Source of the DNA: Martinezella rhizogenes
GTDB lineage: Bacteria > Pseudomonadota > Alphaproteobacteria > Rhizobiales > Rhizobiaceae
Length of the DNA: 64,000 bases
NCBI RefSeq assembly: GCF_027460065.1
Contig: NZ_JAPYZZ010000020.1
Location: 1-64,000 of the forward strand
Direction: 5' to 3'
This document shows, in pieces, positions 35,378 through 44,215 of the stretch (position 1 is its first letter; each line of letters opens with the position of its first letter). The translations under genes were made by a program, and so were the position numbers. The notes under the pieces were generated by a model, which was not told where the DNA came from, ran no database searches, and saw nothing but the letters and a program-made list of their open reading frames with translations.

Positions 35378-36568
35378 ATGAGCAGAAACAGAGGCGTCGT
35401 CTATATGCGGCCTGGCCAGGTCGAAGTCCGCGACATCGACGACCCGAAGCTTGAGGCGCCGGATGGTCGCCGCATCGAGCACGGCGTCATTCTCAAGGTG
35501 ATTTCCACGAATATCTGCGGCTCCGACCAGCACATGGTGCGCGGCCGCACCACCGCGATGCCGGGCCTTGTCCTTGGCCATGAAATCACCGGTGAAGTCA
35601 TCGAAAAAGGCATCGACGTCGAGATGCTGCAGGTCGGCGACATCGTCTCCGTGCCGTTCAACGTCGCCTGCGGCCGTTGCCGCTGCTGCAAATCGCAGGA
35701 CACAGGCGTCTGCCTCACGGTAAATCCTGCCCGCGCCGGCGGCGCTTATGGTTATGTCGATATGGGCGGCTGGATCGGCGGGCAGGCCCGTTATGTCACG
35801 ATCCCCTATGCCGATTTCAACCTTCTGAAATTCCCTGACCGCGATAAGGCGATGTCGAAGATCCGTGACCTCACCATGCTATCAGACATTCTGCCGACCG
35901 GCTTTCATGGAGCGGTCAAGGCGGGCGTCGGCGTCGGTTCCACGGTTTACGTCGCAGGCGCCGGCCCGGTCGGTCTTGCCGCTGCCGCCTCAGCCCGTAT
36001 TCTGGGTGCGGCCGTCGTCATGGTCGGCGATTTCAACAAGGATCGCCTCGCCCACGCGGCAAGAGTAGGCTTTGAACCCGTCGATCTTTCCAAGGGCGAC
36101 CGGCTGGGCGACATGATCGCCGAGATCGTCGGCACCAACGAGGTAGACAGCGCCATCGACGCCGTCGGCTTTGAAGCCCGCGGCCATTCCGGCGGCGAAC
36201 AGCCGGCCATCGTTCTCAACCAGATGATGGAAATCACCCGCGCCGCCGGCTCCATCGGCATTCCCGGCCTTTACGTCACCGAAGACCCCGGCGCGGTCGA
36301 TAATGCTGCCAAGCAGGGCGCCCTGTCGCTGCGCTTCGGCCTTGGCTGGGCGAAGGCTCAATCCTTCCACACCGGCCAGACACCGGTGCTGAAATATAAC
36401 CGCCAGCTCATGCAGGCCATCCTGCACGACCGCCTGCCGATTGCTGATATCGTCAACGCCAAGATCATCGCGCTCGACGATGCCGTGCAGGGATATGAAA
36501 GCTTCGACCAGGGCGCGGCCACCAAGTTCGTGCTTGATCCGCATGGCGATCTCCTGAAGGCAGCCTAA
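35378..36568 (+). CDS. fdhA: Glutathione-independent formaldehyde dehydrogenase
   Basis: This 396-residue zinc MDR enzyme oxidises formaldehyde to formate with NAD and does not need glutathione. The catalytic-zinc block NICGSDQHMVRGRTTAMPG with GHEITGEV, the structural-zinc loop CGRCRCCKSQDTGVC and the FdhA-specific GGAYGYVDMGGWIGGQARYV region are visible, followed by the NAD loop VAGAGPVGLAAAASARILGA. GGAGG is 9-10 bases before the chosen ATG; two nearby upstream ATGs are in frame. A strong terminator follows. Its proximity to a P450 and to a formate-type molybdoenzyme 12 kb away is noted without further claim. Confidence 0.92.
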   Translation: MSRNRGVVYMRPGQVEVRDIDDPKLEAPDGRRIEHGVILKVISTNICGSDQHMVRGRTTAMPGLVLGHEITGEVIEKGIDVEMLQVGDIVSVPFNVACGRCRCCKSQDTGVCLTVNPARAGGAYGYVDMGGWIGGQARYVTIPYADFNLLKFPDRDKAMSKIRDLTMLSDILPTGFHGAVKAGVGVGSTVYVAGAGPVGLAAAASARILGAAVVMVGDFNKDRLAHAARVGFEPVDLSKGDRLGDMIAEIVGTNEVDSAIDAVGFEARGHSGGEQPAIVLNQMMEITRAAGSIGIPGLYVTEDPGAVDNAAKQGALSLRFGLGWAKAQSFHTGQTPVLKYNRQLMQAILHDRLPIADIVNAKIIALDDAVQGYESFDQGAATKFVLDPHGDLLKAA

Positions 36569-36600
36569 TTAACCGATAATTCCTCCAGGGAATGAAAGCG

Positions 36601-36632
36601 CGCCCGCGGCAACCTCGTCGCGGGCGTTTTTT
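36601..36632 (+). terminator. Terminator after fdhA
   Basis: CGCCCGCG (36601-36608) pairs with CGCGGGCG (36619-36626) around a 10-base loop, then six T residues. Confidence 0.9.
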
Positions 36633-36657
36633 GTCTCCATGTCTCCCACTGGAGATA

Positions 36658-37320
36658 TTACGCTTCGCTTGTGGCAAGCGCTTCGAGCGCGGCGATGGCG
36701 TCCGCCGAGAGATAAGGCCTGAACAGGCTGGAGACCTGCTGCAGCCCCCATTCCAGTTGCTGCGGTCCAAATTCGCTGACACCTTCCTGCAGAGCGAGAT
36801 AGGCGGCCCAATAGGTCGAGACGATCCACAGATTGGTCAAAACCGCATCGCGCTCGCTTTCGGGAATAGTCACCAGCCCCGCTTTCTGCATGCGCCCGAT
36901 AATGTCTCCGACGGCAAGCCGCATCGCGGCGCTTATCGTCCTCACCGGCTCCACCAGCCCCGGCGCGAGCGCAAGCAGACCGACGAGATCGCGAAACAGA
37001 AAGCGGTAGTTCCACACCAGCGAGAACCATTGCCGCAGGAAACCGGCATAGGTTTCCGCCGCTCCCTTATCCGCCCCGTCGACGGTTGCGACCAATGCCA
37101 CCGCATCGGCCTCGAAGCGCGCAAACAGGGCAAGAACCAGCAATTCCTTGGTACGGAAATGGTAATAGAGATTGCCTTCGTTGATCTTCACGGCTTCGGC
37201 AATCTCCGCCGTCGTCGCACGGTCCGGCCCCCGCCCGTTGAAGAGATCGAGAGCGACGTCCAGAATCCTGTCGCGCGTCAAAGTTCGAGCGCGCGCCGGT
37301 CGTTTCGCATCATTGCTCAT
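36658..37320 (-). CDS. TetR family transcriptional regulator
   Basis: This 220-residue repressor-type protein has the N-terminal TetR helix-turn-helix: TRDRILDVALDLFNGRGPDR, then TTAEIAEAVKINEGNLYYHF and RTKELLVLALFARFEADAV. The C-terminal ligand domain is helical and hydrophobic with no family I can name. The gene is divergent from the cytochrome P450 gene, and two similar 16-base palindromes in the 115-base gap are likely operators for autorepression and P450 control. The ligand is probably a P450 substrate or an inducing lipid, by analogy. Confidence 0.92.
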   Translation of the reverse strand: MSNDAKRPARARTLTRDRILDVALDLFNGRGPDRATTAEIAEAVKINEGNLYYHFRTKELLVLALFARFEADAVALVATVDGADKGAAETYAGFLRQWFSLVWNYRFLFRDLVGLLALAPGLVEPVRTISAAMRLAVGDIIGRMQKAGLVTIPESERDAVLTNLWIVSTYWAAYLALQEGVSEFGPQQLEWGLQQVSSLFRPYLSADAIAALEALATSEA

Positions 37321-37349
37321 TATCGAAATCGCATCCCGCTATTGAAATT

Positions 37350-37365
37350 TGAGGTATTCACCTTA
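37350..37365. promoter_or_regulatory. Predicted TetR operator, site 1
   Basis: TGAGGTATTCACCTTA is an imperfect inverted repeat (GAGGT/ACCTT) that matches the second site in 12 of 16 positions. It lies 30 bases upstream of the tetR start. The two site centres are 28 bases apart, close to a whole number of helical turns. Confidence 0.65.
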
Positions 37366-37377
37366 ACTTACCCAAAA

Positions 37378-37393
37378 TAAGGTACACACCTTA
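37378..37393. promoter_or_regulatory. Predicted TetR operator, site 2
   Basis: TAAGGTACACACCTTA has perfect arms TAAGGT/ACCTTA around a four-base centre. It lies 43 bases before the P450 start, where a bound repressor would block the P450 promoter. Confidence 0.7.
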
Positions 37394-37435
37394 ACAGCAA
37401 GTTGTCATTGTTCAACGGGCATAAAGGACCAGCAG

Positions 37436-38830
37436 ATGACCGAAACCGGCCTTCGCACCCCGTCCACCGATACGACCGGGCCGCAACGCGTATCGAAACT
37501 CGCCACGGCGCGTCTCGCCCTTTCCCTTATCCGCAATCCGTTGAAGGCATTGCCGCCAGAGATTTTCAGCGAACCGGTGGTCTTTAATCGCCTCGGCGGA
37601 ATCATGCGTGTCCATCTGGCAGATCCCGTGCTGATCCACGAGGCTCTGGTGAAGAATGCCGCTCTGCTCGGCAAGGGGGAAGATGTACGCCGGGCACTAG
37701 GCCCCGCGCTTGGCCAGGGCCTTCTGACGGCCGACGGCGATCACTGGAAATGGCAAAGGCAATCCGTCGCGGCCGCCTTCCGCCATGAAAAGTTGCTGGA
37801 GTTGCTGCCCGTCATGATCGAGACGGCGCGACGTACGGAAACACGCTGGCGTTCGTCTTCCATCGCCGACGTCGATATCGGCCATGAAATGATGCGGACC
37901 ACCTTCGACATCATCGTCGAAACCATGATGTCCGGCGGACATGGCATCGATACGGGCCGCGTGGAGCAGAGCATTACCGATTATCTGAAGCCGACCGGCT
38001 GGACCTTCGCGCTTGCCATGCTGGGTGCGCCGGAATGGTTGCCGCATCCGGGCAGGCGCAAGGCGCGCGCCGCGGTCGGTTACCTGCGCACCAGCCTTGC
38101 CACAGTGATTGCCGAACGAAGGCAGAACCCCACCGACAGGGCCGATCTCGTCTCCATGCTGCTGGAAGCCAGAGACCCGGAAACCGGCCGGATGATGAAC
38201 GACACCGATATCGTCGACAATCTGCTGACCTTCATAACAGCTGGCCATGAAACGACCGCGCTCGGCCTTGCGTGGACATTTAACCTCCTGTCGCAAAACC
38301 CGGACGTGGAACGGAAAATCATCGAGGAAATCGAAACCGTTACCGCCGGCAAGCCGGTAACGGCGGAACATATCGCCAGCCTCGGCTACGTCAGGCAGGT
38401 GTTTTCTGAAGCAATGCGGCTTTACCCGCCTGCCCCCGTCATCACCCGCACCGCGCTGCAGGACTTCAGGCTCGGCGAACACGATATCCCGGCCGGAACC
38501 GTTCTTTATGTACCGATTTATGCCGTGCACCGGCACAAGACGCTGTGGGATGAGCCCGAACGCTTCGATCCGTCACGCTTCGAACCCGAGAAGGTGAAAG
38601 CACGCCATCGTTACGCCTATATGCCGTTTGGCGCCGGGCCGCGCGTCTGCATCGGCAATGCTTTCGCTGTTATGGAGGCTGTCGCGATCCTTGCCGTCAT
38701 CCTGCAGACAAACCGTCTCGAAAACAAAACCATGGCATCGCCGGAGCCGCTGATGCGAGTGACATTGCGGCCGCAGGAGCGGCTGATGATGCAGATCACC
38801 CGGCGTCAAAACAAATCGCCCGCGGTGTAA
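37436..38830 (+). CDS. Cytochrome P450
   Basis: This 464-residue protein has the complete P450 set: the I-helix oxygen-activation motif AGHETTALGLAW, the K-helix ExxR in EAMRLYPP, a PERFDPSRFEPE region and the heme-binding loop FGAGPRVCIG with the axial Cys at 405. There is no N-terminal membrane anchor, so it is probably soluble and would need a ferredoxin partner, which is not adjacent. Length and the PPAPVITRTA region suggest a fatty-acid or hydrocarbon hydroxylase-like clade (CYP102/CYP4-like), but the substrate is not assigned. It is probably controlled by the divergent TetR protein. Confidence 0.95.
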   Translation: MTETGLRTPSTDTTGPQRVSKLATARLALSLIRNPLKALPPEIFSEPVVFNRLGGIMRVHLADPVLIHEALVKNAALLGKGEDVRRALGPALGQGLLTADGDHWKWQRQSVAAAFRHEKLLELLPVMIETARRTETRWRSSSIADVDIGHEMMRTTFDIIVETMMSGGHGIDTGRVEQSITDYLKPTGWTFALAMLGAPEWLPHPGRRKARAAVGYLRTSLATVIAERRQNPTDRADLVSMLLEARDPETGRMMNDTDIVDNLLTFITAGHETTALGLAWTFNLLSQNPDVERKIIEEIETVTAGKPVTAEHIASLGYVRQVFSEAMRLYPPAPVITRTALQDFRLGEHDIPAGTVLYVPIYAVHRHKTLWDEPERFDPSRFEPEKVKARHRYAYMPFGAGPRVCIGNAFAVMEAVAILAVILQTNRLENKTMASPEPLMRVTLRPQERLMMQITRRQNKSPAV

Positions 38831-38850
38831 CCACCACGGGCGACTGTTTT
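38817..38850 (+). terminator. Terminator after the P450 gene
   Basis: CGCCCG (38817-38822) and CGGGCG (38837-38842) pair with inner GGTG/CACC, spanning the stop codon, followed by a T-rich run. Confidence 0.7.
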
Positions 38851-38860
38851 ATTGAATGCG

Positions 38861-38883
38861 AAAACCCATCCGTCACCGGATGG
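38861..38883 (-). terminator. Terminator after DUF3126 gene
   Basis: CCATCCG (38866-38872) and CGGATGG (38877-38883) enclose a four-base loop; on the minus strand GTTTT follows the stem. Confidence 0.75.
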
Positions 38884-38889
38884 TGACGA

Positions 38890-39093
38890 TCAGAGATCGA
38901 CGTCGAGGATCGCCATGGAGAAGTTGTACGAGCGGTCGCCGTCTTCGTCATCGATGTAGACGACGCCGAGAAACTCTTCGCCCATATATACTTCGGCGGA
39001 ATCATCCTTGCGCGGACGCGCCTTGACGATCATCTTCTCGTTGAAGGTGCGCTTGAAATAGGCGTCGAGTTTTTTGATTTCGTCGGCTTTCAC
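38890..39093 (-). CDS. DUF3126 family protein
   Basis: This 67-residue protein (MKADEIKKLDAYFKRTF at the start) is a short acidic alpha/beta protein ending EDGDRSYNFSMAILDVDL, which I recognise as the alphaproteobacterial DUF3126 family, of unknown function. It begins with GTG at 39093, with AGGAG seven bases upstream; a GTG one codon earlier is less well spaced, and longer in-frame starts upstream lack conservation. It is followed by cysE on the same strand upstream, with a gap of about 120 bases. Confidence 0.82.
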   Translation of the reverse strand: MKADEIKKLDAYFKRTFNEKMIVKARPRKDDSAEVYMGEEFLGVVYIDDEDGDRSYNFSMAILDVDL

Positions 39094-39213
39094 CACTATT
39101 CTCCTGTGCGGTTCGGGTTGGGCCGCTTTTGGCATGGGACAAAGGCGAAAGTAAAGTGAAAGCGGCACATCGCCCATGTCTTTCCCATGGACGAGTGCAA
39201 TATTCACGGCCTC

Positions 39214-40038
39214 TCAGATATCGGCCCCGATGAGCTGGTCCATCAGACGCGAGGGTTCGGAACACCCTGCTTCTCCCACCACCCGCGCCGGAACACCGGC
39301 CACCGTGGTCTTGGGCGGAACGGGTTTCAGCACCACCGAACCGGCGGCAATGCGCGAGCAACTGCCGATCTCGATATTGCCGAGAATTTTCGCACCTGCC
39401 CCGATCATCACGCCATTGGCGATCTTCGGATGGCGGTCTGCTCCCTCCTTGCCGGTGCCACCAAGCGTCACGCCATGCAGGATGGAAACGTTGTCGCCGA
39501 TAACGGCGGTCTCACCAACCACCAGACCCGTGGCATGATCAAGGAAGATGCCCTTGCCGATGCGCGCGGCCGGATTGATATCCGTCTGGAAGATGCTCGA
39601 TGAGCGGCTCTGCAGATAAAGCGCCAAATCCTTGCGGCCCTTCTGCAGCAGCCAATGGGCGAGTCTGTGGGTCTGGATCGCCTGGAACCCCTTGAAATAA
39701 AGCAGCGGCTCCATGAAGCGCGTGCAGGCGGGATCGCGGTCGTAAACGGCCTGGATATCGACGCGCAGCACACTTCCCCATTCCGGCCAGTCCTCCAGCA
39801 TGTCCTGGAAGGTCTGGCGCAGAAGCACGGCCTGCATGTCGGGATGATCGAGGAGCTCGCAGATACGGTAGATCACACAGTCTTCGAGGGAGCGGTGATT
39901 GAGGATAGTCGAATAGAGAAAGGCTGAGAGCAGCGGGTCCTGAGCGGCAGCGCTACGCGCCTCATTCAGCAGGCTGCCCCAGATCGGATCGACGATCGCC
40001 AGCTGTTCCGGCTGACGGGCCTCAGTACGTGCGACCAT
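39214..40038 (-). CDS. cysE: Serine O-acetyltransferase
   Basis: This 274-residue enzyme makes O-acetylserine from serine and acetyl-CoA, the first step of cysteine synthesis. A helical N-terminal domain is followed by the left-handed beta helix with hexapeptide repeats (GKGIFLDHATGLVVGETAVI, VSILHGVTLGGTGKEGADRH and so on). The catalytic histidines are in DHATG and LHGVT. The C-terminal tail that mediates cysteine feedback inhibition is present (GCSEPSRLMDQLI). The start at 40038 has GAGGAG upstream; an earlier start at 40077 is unlikely. Confidence 0.95.
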   Translation of the reverse strand: MVARTEARQPEQLAIVDPIWGSLLNEARSAAAQDPLLSAFLYSTILNHRSLEDCVIYRICELLDHPDMQAVLLRQTFQDMLEDWPEWGSVLRVDIQAVYDRDPACTRFMEPLLYFKGFQAIQTHRLAHWLLQKGRKDLALYLQSRSSSIFQTDINPAARIGKGIFLDHATGLVVGETAVIGDNVSILHGVTLGGTGKEGADRHPKIANGVMIGAGAKILGNIEIGSCSRIAAGSVVLKPVPPKTTVAGVPARVVGEAGCSEPSRLMDQLIGADI

Positions 40039-40239
40039 GAATGGTCTCCTCGTTTGCAGTGGTCGTTCTTTATACAAAAAAAGACGCGCATTAGAAATGG
40101 GATTCGAATGACGACTTTAAAGACGGCAATGCTTCAGTTTTTCTTCATGCAGCATAAAAAACCGTTTCTTGCCGTCCCCGAGCGTTGCTGCATCTCCAGA
40201 CGGAAAACCGGGTTCCTTTTTTCCTGGAAATGCTTGAGA

Positions 40240-41016
40240 TCAAAGAGAGCGGTAAAATTCCAGAACCGCCGCTTTAAACACCCGGTCGCCAACGGCCAGC
40301 ATATGGTCGCGGCCGGGAATGTCGATTGCCCGCGCATGCGGCATGATCGCGGCCAGTTCCGCGCCCGATCCGGCGATGTCGTCCTTCGTTCCAACCGCGA
40401 TCAGTGTCGGCGCGTCGATCTTTTGTGCCTGTTCGCGCGTGACGAGAACCCGCGATGTCTCGATGCAGGCGGCAAGCGCCAGCCGGTCGCTTTTGGTCTG
40501 GTCGGCGAAGGCCCGGAACATGCGGCCACGCTCATGGGTGACCACATCGAGCGAAGGGGCAAGCAGCGCCTCGGCGATCGGATCCCAGTCGCCCACGCCT
40601 TCCACCATGCCTATGCCGAGCCCGCCGAAGACCAGCGACCGCACGCGCTCCGGATGGGCCATGGCCAAAAAGGCGGAAATCCGCGCGCCCATGGAATAGC
40701 CCATCACATGCGCTTCCGCGATGCCGAGATGATTGAGCAGCGCCACGGCATCCCCTGCCATGACCGGTGGATAATAGGCTTCCGGATCATGCGGCTTGTC
40801 GCTTGCGCCATGGCCGCGATTATCGATGGCGATCACCCGGTAACCCGCATCGCCCAGCGTCTTCACCCAGCCGGGATGCACCCAGTTGACATTGGCGCTG
40901 GAGGCAAAGCCGTGGATCAGCAAAACCGGATCGCCCGCCGGATCGCCCTCGTCGAAATAGGCAAGGCGAAGGCCGTCATGGGAAAAATCGGAAAATTGCG
41001 GCAGGTTGAGATTCAT
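40240..41016 (-). CDS. Alpha/beta fold hydrolase
   Basis: This protein of about 258 residues has the alpha/beta-hydrolase core: PVLLIHGFASSANVNWVHPG with the oxyanion loop, AIDNRGHGASDKP, the nucleophile elbow GYSMGARIS (serine) and a likely histidine in IPGRDHMLAV. The substrate is unknown; similar proteins include esterases and C-C bond hydrolases. The start is taken at 41016 (MNLNLPQFSDF), with AAGGA eight bases upstream; 41025 is an alternative. It is a lone gene between cysE and the divergent CHCC zinc-finger gene. Confidence 0.88.
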   Translation of the reverse strand: MNLNLPQFSDFSHDGLRLAYFDEGDPAGDPVLLIHGFASSANVNWVHPGWVKTLGDAGYRVIAIDNRGHGASDKPHDPEAYYPPVMAGDAVALLNHLGIAEAHVMGYSMGARISAFLAMAHPERVRSLVFGGLGIGMVEGVGDWDPIAEALLAPSLDVVTHERGRMFRAFADQTKSDRLALAACIETSRVLVTREQAQKIDAPTLIAVGTKDDIAGSGAELAAIMPHARAIDIPGRDHMLAVGDRVFKAAVLEFYRSL

Positions 41017-41186
41017 CAAGGACATCCTTTTTGCCGGACCATATGGCAGGAAAGCGCAAGATTGAACATGTTTTGCTGACGATTGTTATGGAGATGCAAT
41101 GCGTTTGAGGCTACATATCCGCAACGACGGGCCGATGCGAGAAGACGGATTGCGGCTCGATAACGATATTGCATTTGGAGACGAAC

Positions 41187-41432
41187 ATGGCCGGGCATTC
41201 CATTCCCCACTTTCAGAACGATGGCGGACACAGCGTAATCGAGATCGGCGTCAAGGAATTCATGTGCACCGGCGCTTCCGTGCCTTACGATCATCCGCAT
41301 ATTTTCATCGATATGGGCGACGACAACGAGAAGGTCTGTTCCTACTGCTCCACCCTTTATCGCTACAATCCGTCGCTGAAGGCCGAGCAGACCAATCCTC
41401 CGGGCTGCGTCTTCCATGTGAAGGCCGCCTGA
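41187..41432 (+). CDS. CHCC zinc-finger domain protein (NDUFS6-like)
   Basis: This 81-residue protein carries the CHCC-type zinc finger: Cys27 in EFMCTGASVPYDHPH, a histidine at 36 or 38, and Cys51 and Cys54 in KVCSYCSTLYRY. This domain is shared with the mitochondrial complex I subunit NDUFS6, and alphaproteobacterial complex I includes a homologous small subunit. GGAG lies nine bases before the ATG. It is 28 bases upstream of the flavin monooxygenase gene in the same direction. Involvement in complex I is inferred from the family. Confidence 0.88.
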   Translation: MAGHSIPHFQNDGGHSVIEIGVKEFMCTGASVPYDHPHIFIDMGDDNEKVCSYCSTLYRYNPSLKAEQTNPPGCVFHVKAA

Positions 41433-41460
41433 CCTCCACTTTTGCTAATCGGGGCGCATC

Positions 41461-42642
41461 ATGCCCATAAAATCCGTAGCCATTGTCGGTGCCGGCATTG
41501 CCGGTCTCACCGCTGCCCTTGCTTTTGCCCGGCACGGTATCGATTGCGACATCATCGAACAGGCCGGCGAACTGACCGAAGTCGGCGCCGGCCTGCAGCT
41601 TTCCCCCAATGCCGCCCGCATTCTGGCCACGCTCGGCGTCCTGCCTGATATAGAGGCCCGCTGGACCGAACCGGTCAGCGTCGATCTCGCCTCTGGAAAA
41701 TCGCTGACCACGCTGCTCTCCCTGCCGATGGGCGCGGTCGCCCGCACACGCTGGGGCGCACCCTATGGAGTGTTGCACCGCTCGACGCTGCAAAGCGCGC
41801 TTCTCCAGGCGGTGACACGCAATTCGCTCTGCCGGTTGCATCTCGGCAAGCGCATCGAAAACGCGACGGTGGATGTCATTGCCGCAACCACATTCCGTGA
41901 CCATGATCTGGTCGTCGGCGCCGACGGCGTCTGGTCGGCGGCCCGCTTTTCGGTCCCTTCCGCCCCCACCGCCACCTTCTCGGGCAATGTCGCCTGGCGC
42001 TTCACCGTCGCCGGAGACAAGGTGCCGTCCGCCTTCAACAAAACCGCCGTCACGGCCTATCTCGGCGCCCGCGGCCATATCGTTGCCTATCCGCTGAAGG
42101 AAGTCGGGGGCTTCAACATCGTCGCCATCGCGCTCGGCGCCGATCCCGGCGCGACGTGGCGGGCGGAATCGAGCGGGCGGCAGAAAGCCCTCCTGCTGGA
42201 GCAATTTCGCGGCTTCAGCCCTGACATCGTCCGATTGCTCGATTCGTCTGACAATCCGACCTTCTGGCCGCTCTATCAGGCCAGCCCCGGCCACTGGCAC
42301 AATGGCCGCGACACGGTGCTGATCGGCGATGCGGCACACGCCATGATGCCTTTCGCCGCGCAGGGTGCGGCCATGGCAATAGAGGATGCGTTCGAACTTG
42401 CTGGAACGATGGCGGGCAGTAACGGCGAAAAGCCCCTGCCCGTGCCACAGGCCCTCGCGGCCTTCGAGGCGCTGCGCCTGCCGCGCATAGAAAAGGCCCG
42501 CAAGCGGGCCTCTCTCAATCGTTTTGCCTATCATGCCAGAGGCCCGGTCCGTATTGCACGGGACCTGGTATTTTCCACACGTCCCCCGGAAGCTTTCCTG
42601 AAGGACTTCGACTGGCTCTACGGCTATCACGCCAACGGCTGA
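41461..42642 (+). CDS. FAD-dependent monooxygenase (salicylate-hydroxylase-like)
   Basis: This 393-residue flavoprotein has the GxGxxG dinucleotide fold (VAIVGAGIAGLTAALAFARH), the DG motif HDLVVGADGVWSAAR and the FAD-ribityl motif VLIGDAAHAMMPFAAQGAA, as in class A aromatic hydroxylases and UbiH/UbiF relatives. The first residues have no signal peptide, so it is cytosolic. The substrate is not assigned; no aromatic-degradation genes are adjacent. It probably forms a two-gene unit with the CHCC zinc-finger gene upstream and converges with metC. Confidence 0.88.
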   Translation: MPIKSVAIVGAGIAGLTAALAFARHGIDCDIIEQAGELTEVGAGLQLSPNAARILATLGVLPDIEARWTEPVSVDLASGKSLTTLLSLPMGAVARTRWGAPYGVLHRSTLQSALLQAVTRNSLCRLHLGKRIENATVDVIAATTFRDHDLVVGADGVWSAARFSVPSAPTATFSGNVAWRFTVAGDKVPSAFNKTAVTAYLGARGHIVAYPLKEVGGFNIVAIALGADPGATWRAESSGRQKALLLEQFRGFSPDIVRLLDSSDNPTFWPLYQASPGHWHNGRDTVLIGDAAHAMMPFAAQGAAMAIEDAFELAGTMAGSNGEKPLPVPQALAAFEALRLPRIEKARKRASLNRFAYHARGPVRIARDLVFSTRPPEAFLKDFDWLYGYHANG

Positions 42643-42651
42643 AGGCTGGGC

Positions 42652-43839
42652 TCAGACCCCGGCCGCGGCTGCAAAACCGGCCTCGAGATCTTTCTTGAGA
42701 TCGGCGACATCCTCGAGCCCGATCTGCAGACGGATGACCGGTCCTTCCGACGGGCCCTTCACAATCGTCCTGTCGATGAGCGATACCGATACGGCAAGCG
42801 ATTCGTATCCGCCCCAGGAATAGCCGAGCCCGAAGAAGGTCAGCGCGTTAAGGAAGGCAGACGCCGCCTGCTTGTATTTGCCCTCCTCCGCCTTCAATAC
42901 GAAGGAGAAGACACCGCTCGCGCCCTTGAAATCGCGCTTCCAGAGTTCATGCCCCGCAAAGCTCGGCAAGGCCGGATGCAGCACGCGCACGACGTCGTCG
43001 CGGCCTTCCAGCCATTGAGCGATATCAAGCGCGCTCTTCTGATGGTGTTCCAGCCTGATGCCCATGGTGCGCATGCCGCGCAGGATCTGGTAGGCATCGT
43101 CAGAGGTAACGCAGATGCCGAGATTGGTATTGGCCTGATAAAGCGCCTTCCAGTGCTTTTCATTGGCTGAGACGAAGCCCATCAGAACATCGGAATGCCC
43201 GGAGGGGTACTTGGTCGCGGCGTGAATGGAGACGTCGACGCCGAAATCGAGCGGCTTGAAATAGAGCGGCGTCGCCCAGGTGTTGTCCATGGTCACGACG
43301 CAATCGTGCCTGTGGGCGATCTGGGTAATCAGCGCCACGTCCTGAATCTCGAACGTATTGGAACCCGGCGCTTCCAGATGCACCAGCCTGGTGTTCGGCC
43401 GGATGAGCGCCTCGATTCCAGCCCCGATCGCCGGGTCGTAATACTCCACATCCACGCCGAGCTTCTTCAGCATCGTGTTGCAGAAACGGCGTGTGGGACC
43501 ATACACCGAATCGACCATCAGCGCATGATCGCCCGCACTCAGATATGCAAGGAAAGGCACAGTGATCGCCGCAAGGCCCGACGGCACGAGAATGGTTCCG
43601 AAAGACCCTTCCAGCTCGTTGACCAGATTGCAGAGCGCATCGGTCGTCGGCGTACCATGGGTGCCATAGGTGTATTTCTGGTTTTCCGTCGAAAGCGTTT
43701 CTGCATCGGGAAACAGCACGGTAGAGCCGCGCACGATGGGAGGATTGACGAAACCGAAACAGTCCGCGGGATCGTTGCCGCCATGGGTCAGGCGCGTATT
43801 CACACCTGCGGCGGAAAGCAGGTCATTGGTCTTGGTCAT
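42652..43839 (-). CDS. metC: Cystathionine beta-lyase
   Basis: This 395-residue PLP enzyme of the Cys/Met metabolism family cleaves cystathionine to homocysteine, pyruvate and ammonia. The PLP lysine is in SIHAATKYPSGHSDVLMG, and ATMDN-type cofactor contacts are in VVTMDNTWATPLYFKP. The N-terminal LTHGGNDPADCFGFVNPPI is typical of the MetC branch. The gene converges with the flavin monooxygenase with nine bases between stops. No SAM riboswitch was seen upstream. Confidence 0.92.
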   Translation of the reverse strand: MTKTNDLLSAAGVNTRLTHGGNDPADCFGFVNPPIVRGSTVLFPDAETLSTENQKYTYGTHGTPTTDALCNLVNELEGSFGTILVPSGLAAITVPFLAYLSAGDHALMVDSVYGPTRRFCNTMLKKLGVDVEYYDPAIGAGIEALIRPNTRLVHLEAPGSNTFEIQDVALITQIAHRHDCVVTMDNTWATPLYFKPLDFGVDVSIHAATKYPSGHSDVLMGFVSANEKHWKALYQANTNLGICVTSDDAYQILRGMRTMGIRLEHHQKSALDIAQWLEGRDDVVRVLHPALPSFAGHELWKRDFKGASGVFSFVLKAEEGKYKQAASAFLNALTFFGLGYSWGGYESLAVSVSLIDRTIVKGPSEGPVIRLQIGLEDVADLKKDLEAGFAAAAGV

Positions 43840-44215
43840 TTCAGATCAGCTTTCGAAGGAACATTGACGCGTGCGACAATGCTGAGAGCGCAGCGCAAGG
43901 TCAAGTCCCGCAACGAGCCCCGAAGCGGGCCAATTGATCCATCACGACGCAGCATACAAGAAGTATACAAAATTCGTGCAAGTGCAATTTCTCGCAAAAA
44001 TATGCTTATATTTTCACCCTTTGCACACTTCCCGACCAAAATTTGGAAAATTCCGTTTTATAGGCACAATTATTGTCCCCACGTCTTGACCCCGCTGCCA
44101 ATTGCGATTGTGATAGAAAAAGCGGATCGAAAAGGTCTTGCTGAAGGGGGAGCTGGGGTAAAACAAAACATGCCGGTCCTCTTCCATCGACGATAACAAA
44201 CAAAGGTTGGGAAAA
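43840..44215. other. Intergenic region between metC and aapJ
   Basis: These 376 bases hold the divergent promoters. A direct repeat TTGTAT on the minus strand (43955-43972 region, TTGTATACTTCTTGTATGC) could be a regulator site for metC. A promoter candidate for aapJ is listed separately. No gene was seen in it. Confidence 0.45.
44086..44114 (+). promoter_or_regulatory. Candidate promoter for aapJQMP
   Basis: TTGACC (44086-44091) and TGTGAT (44109-44114) lie 17 bases apart, a fair match to sigma-70-type boxes, about 100 bases upstream of the aapJ start. Confidence 0.35.
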
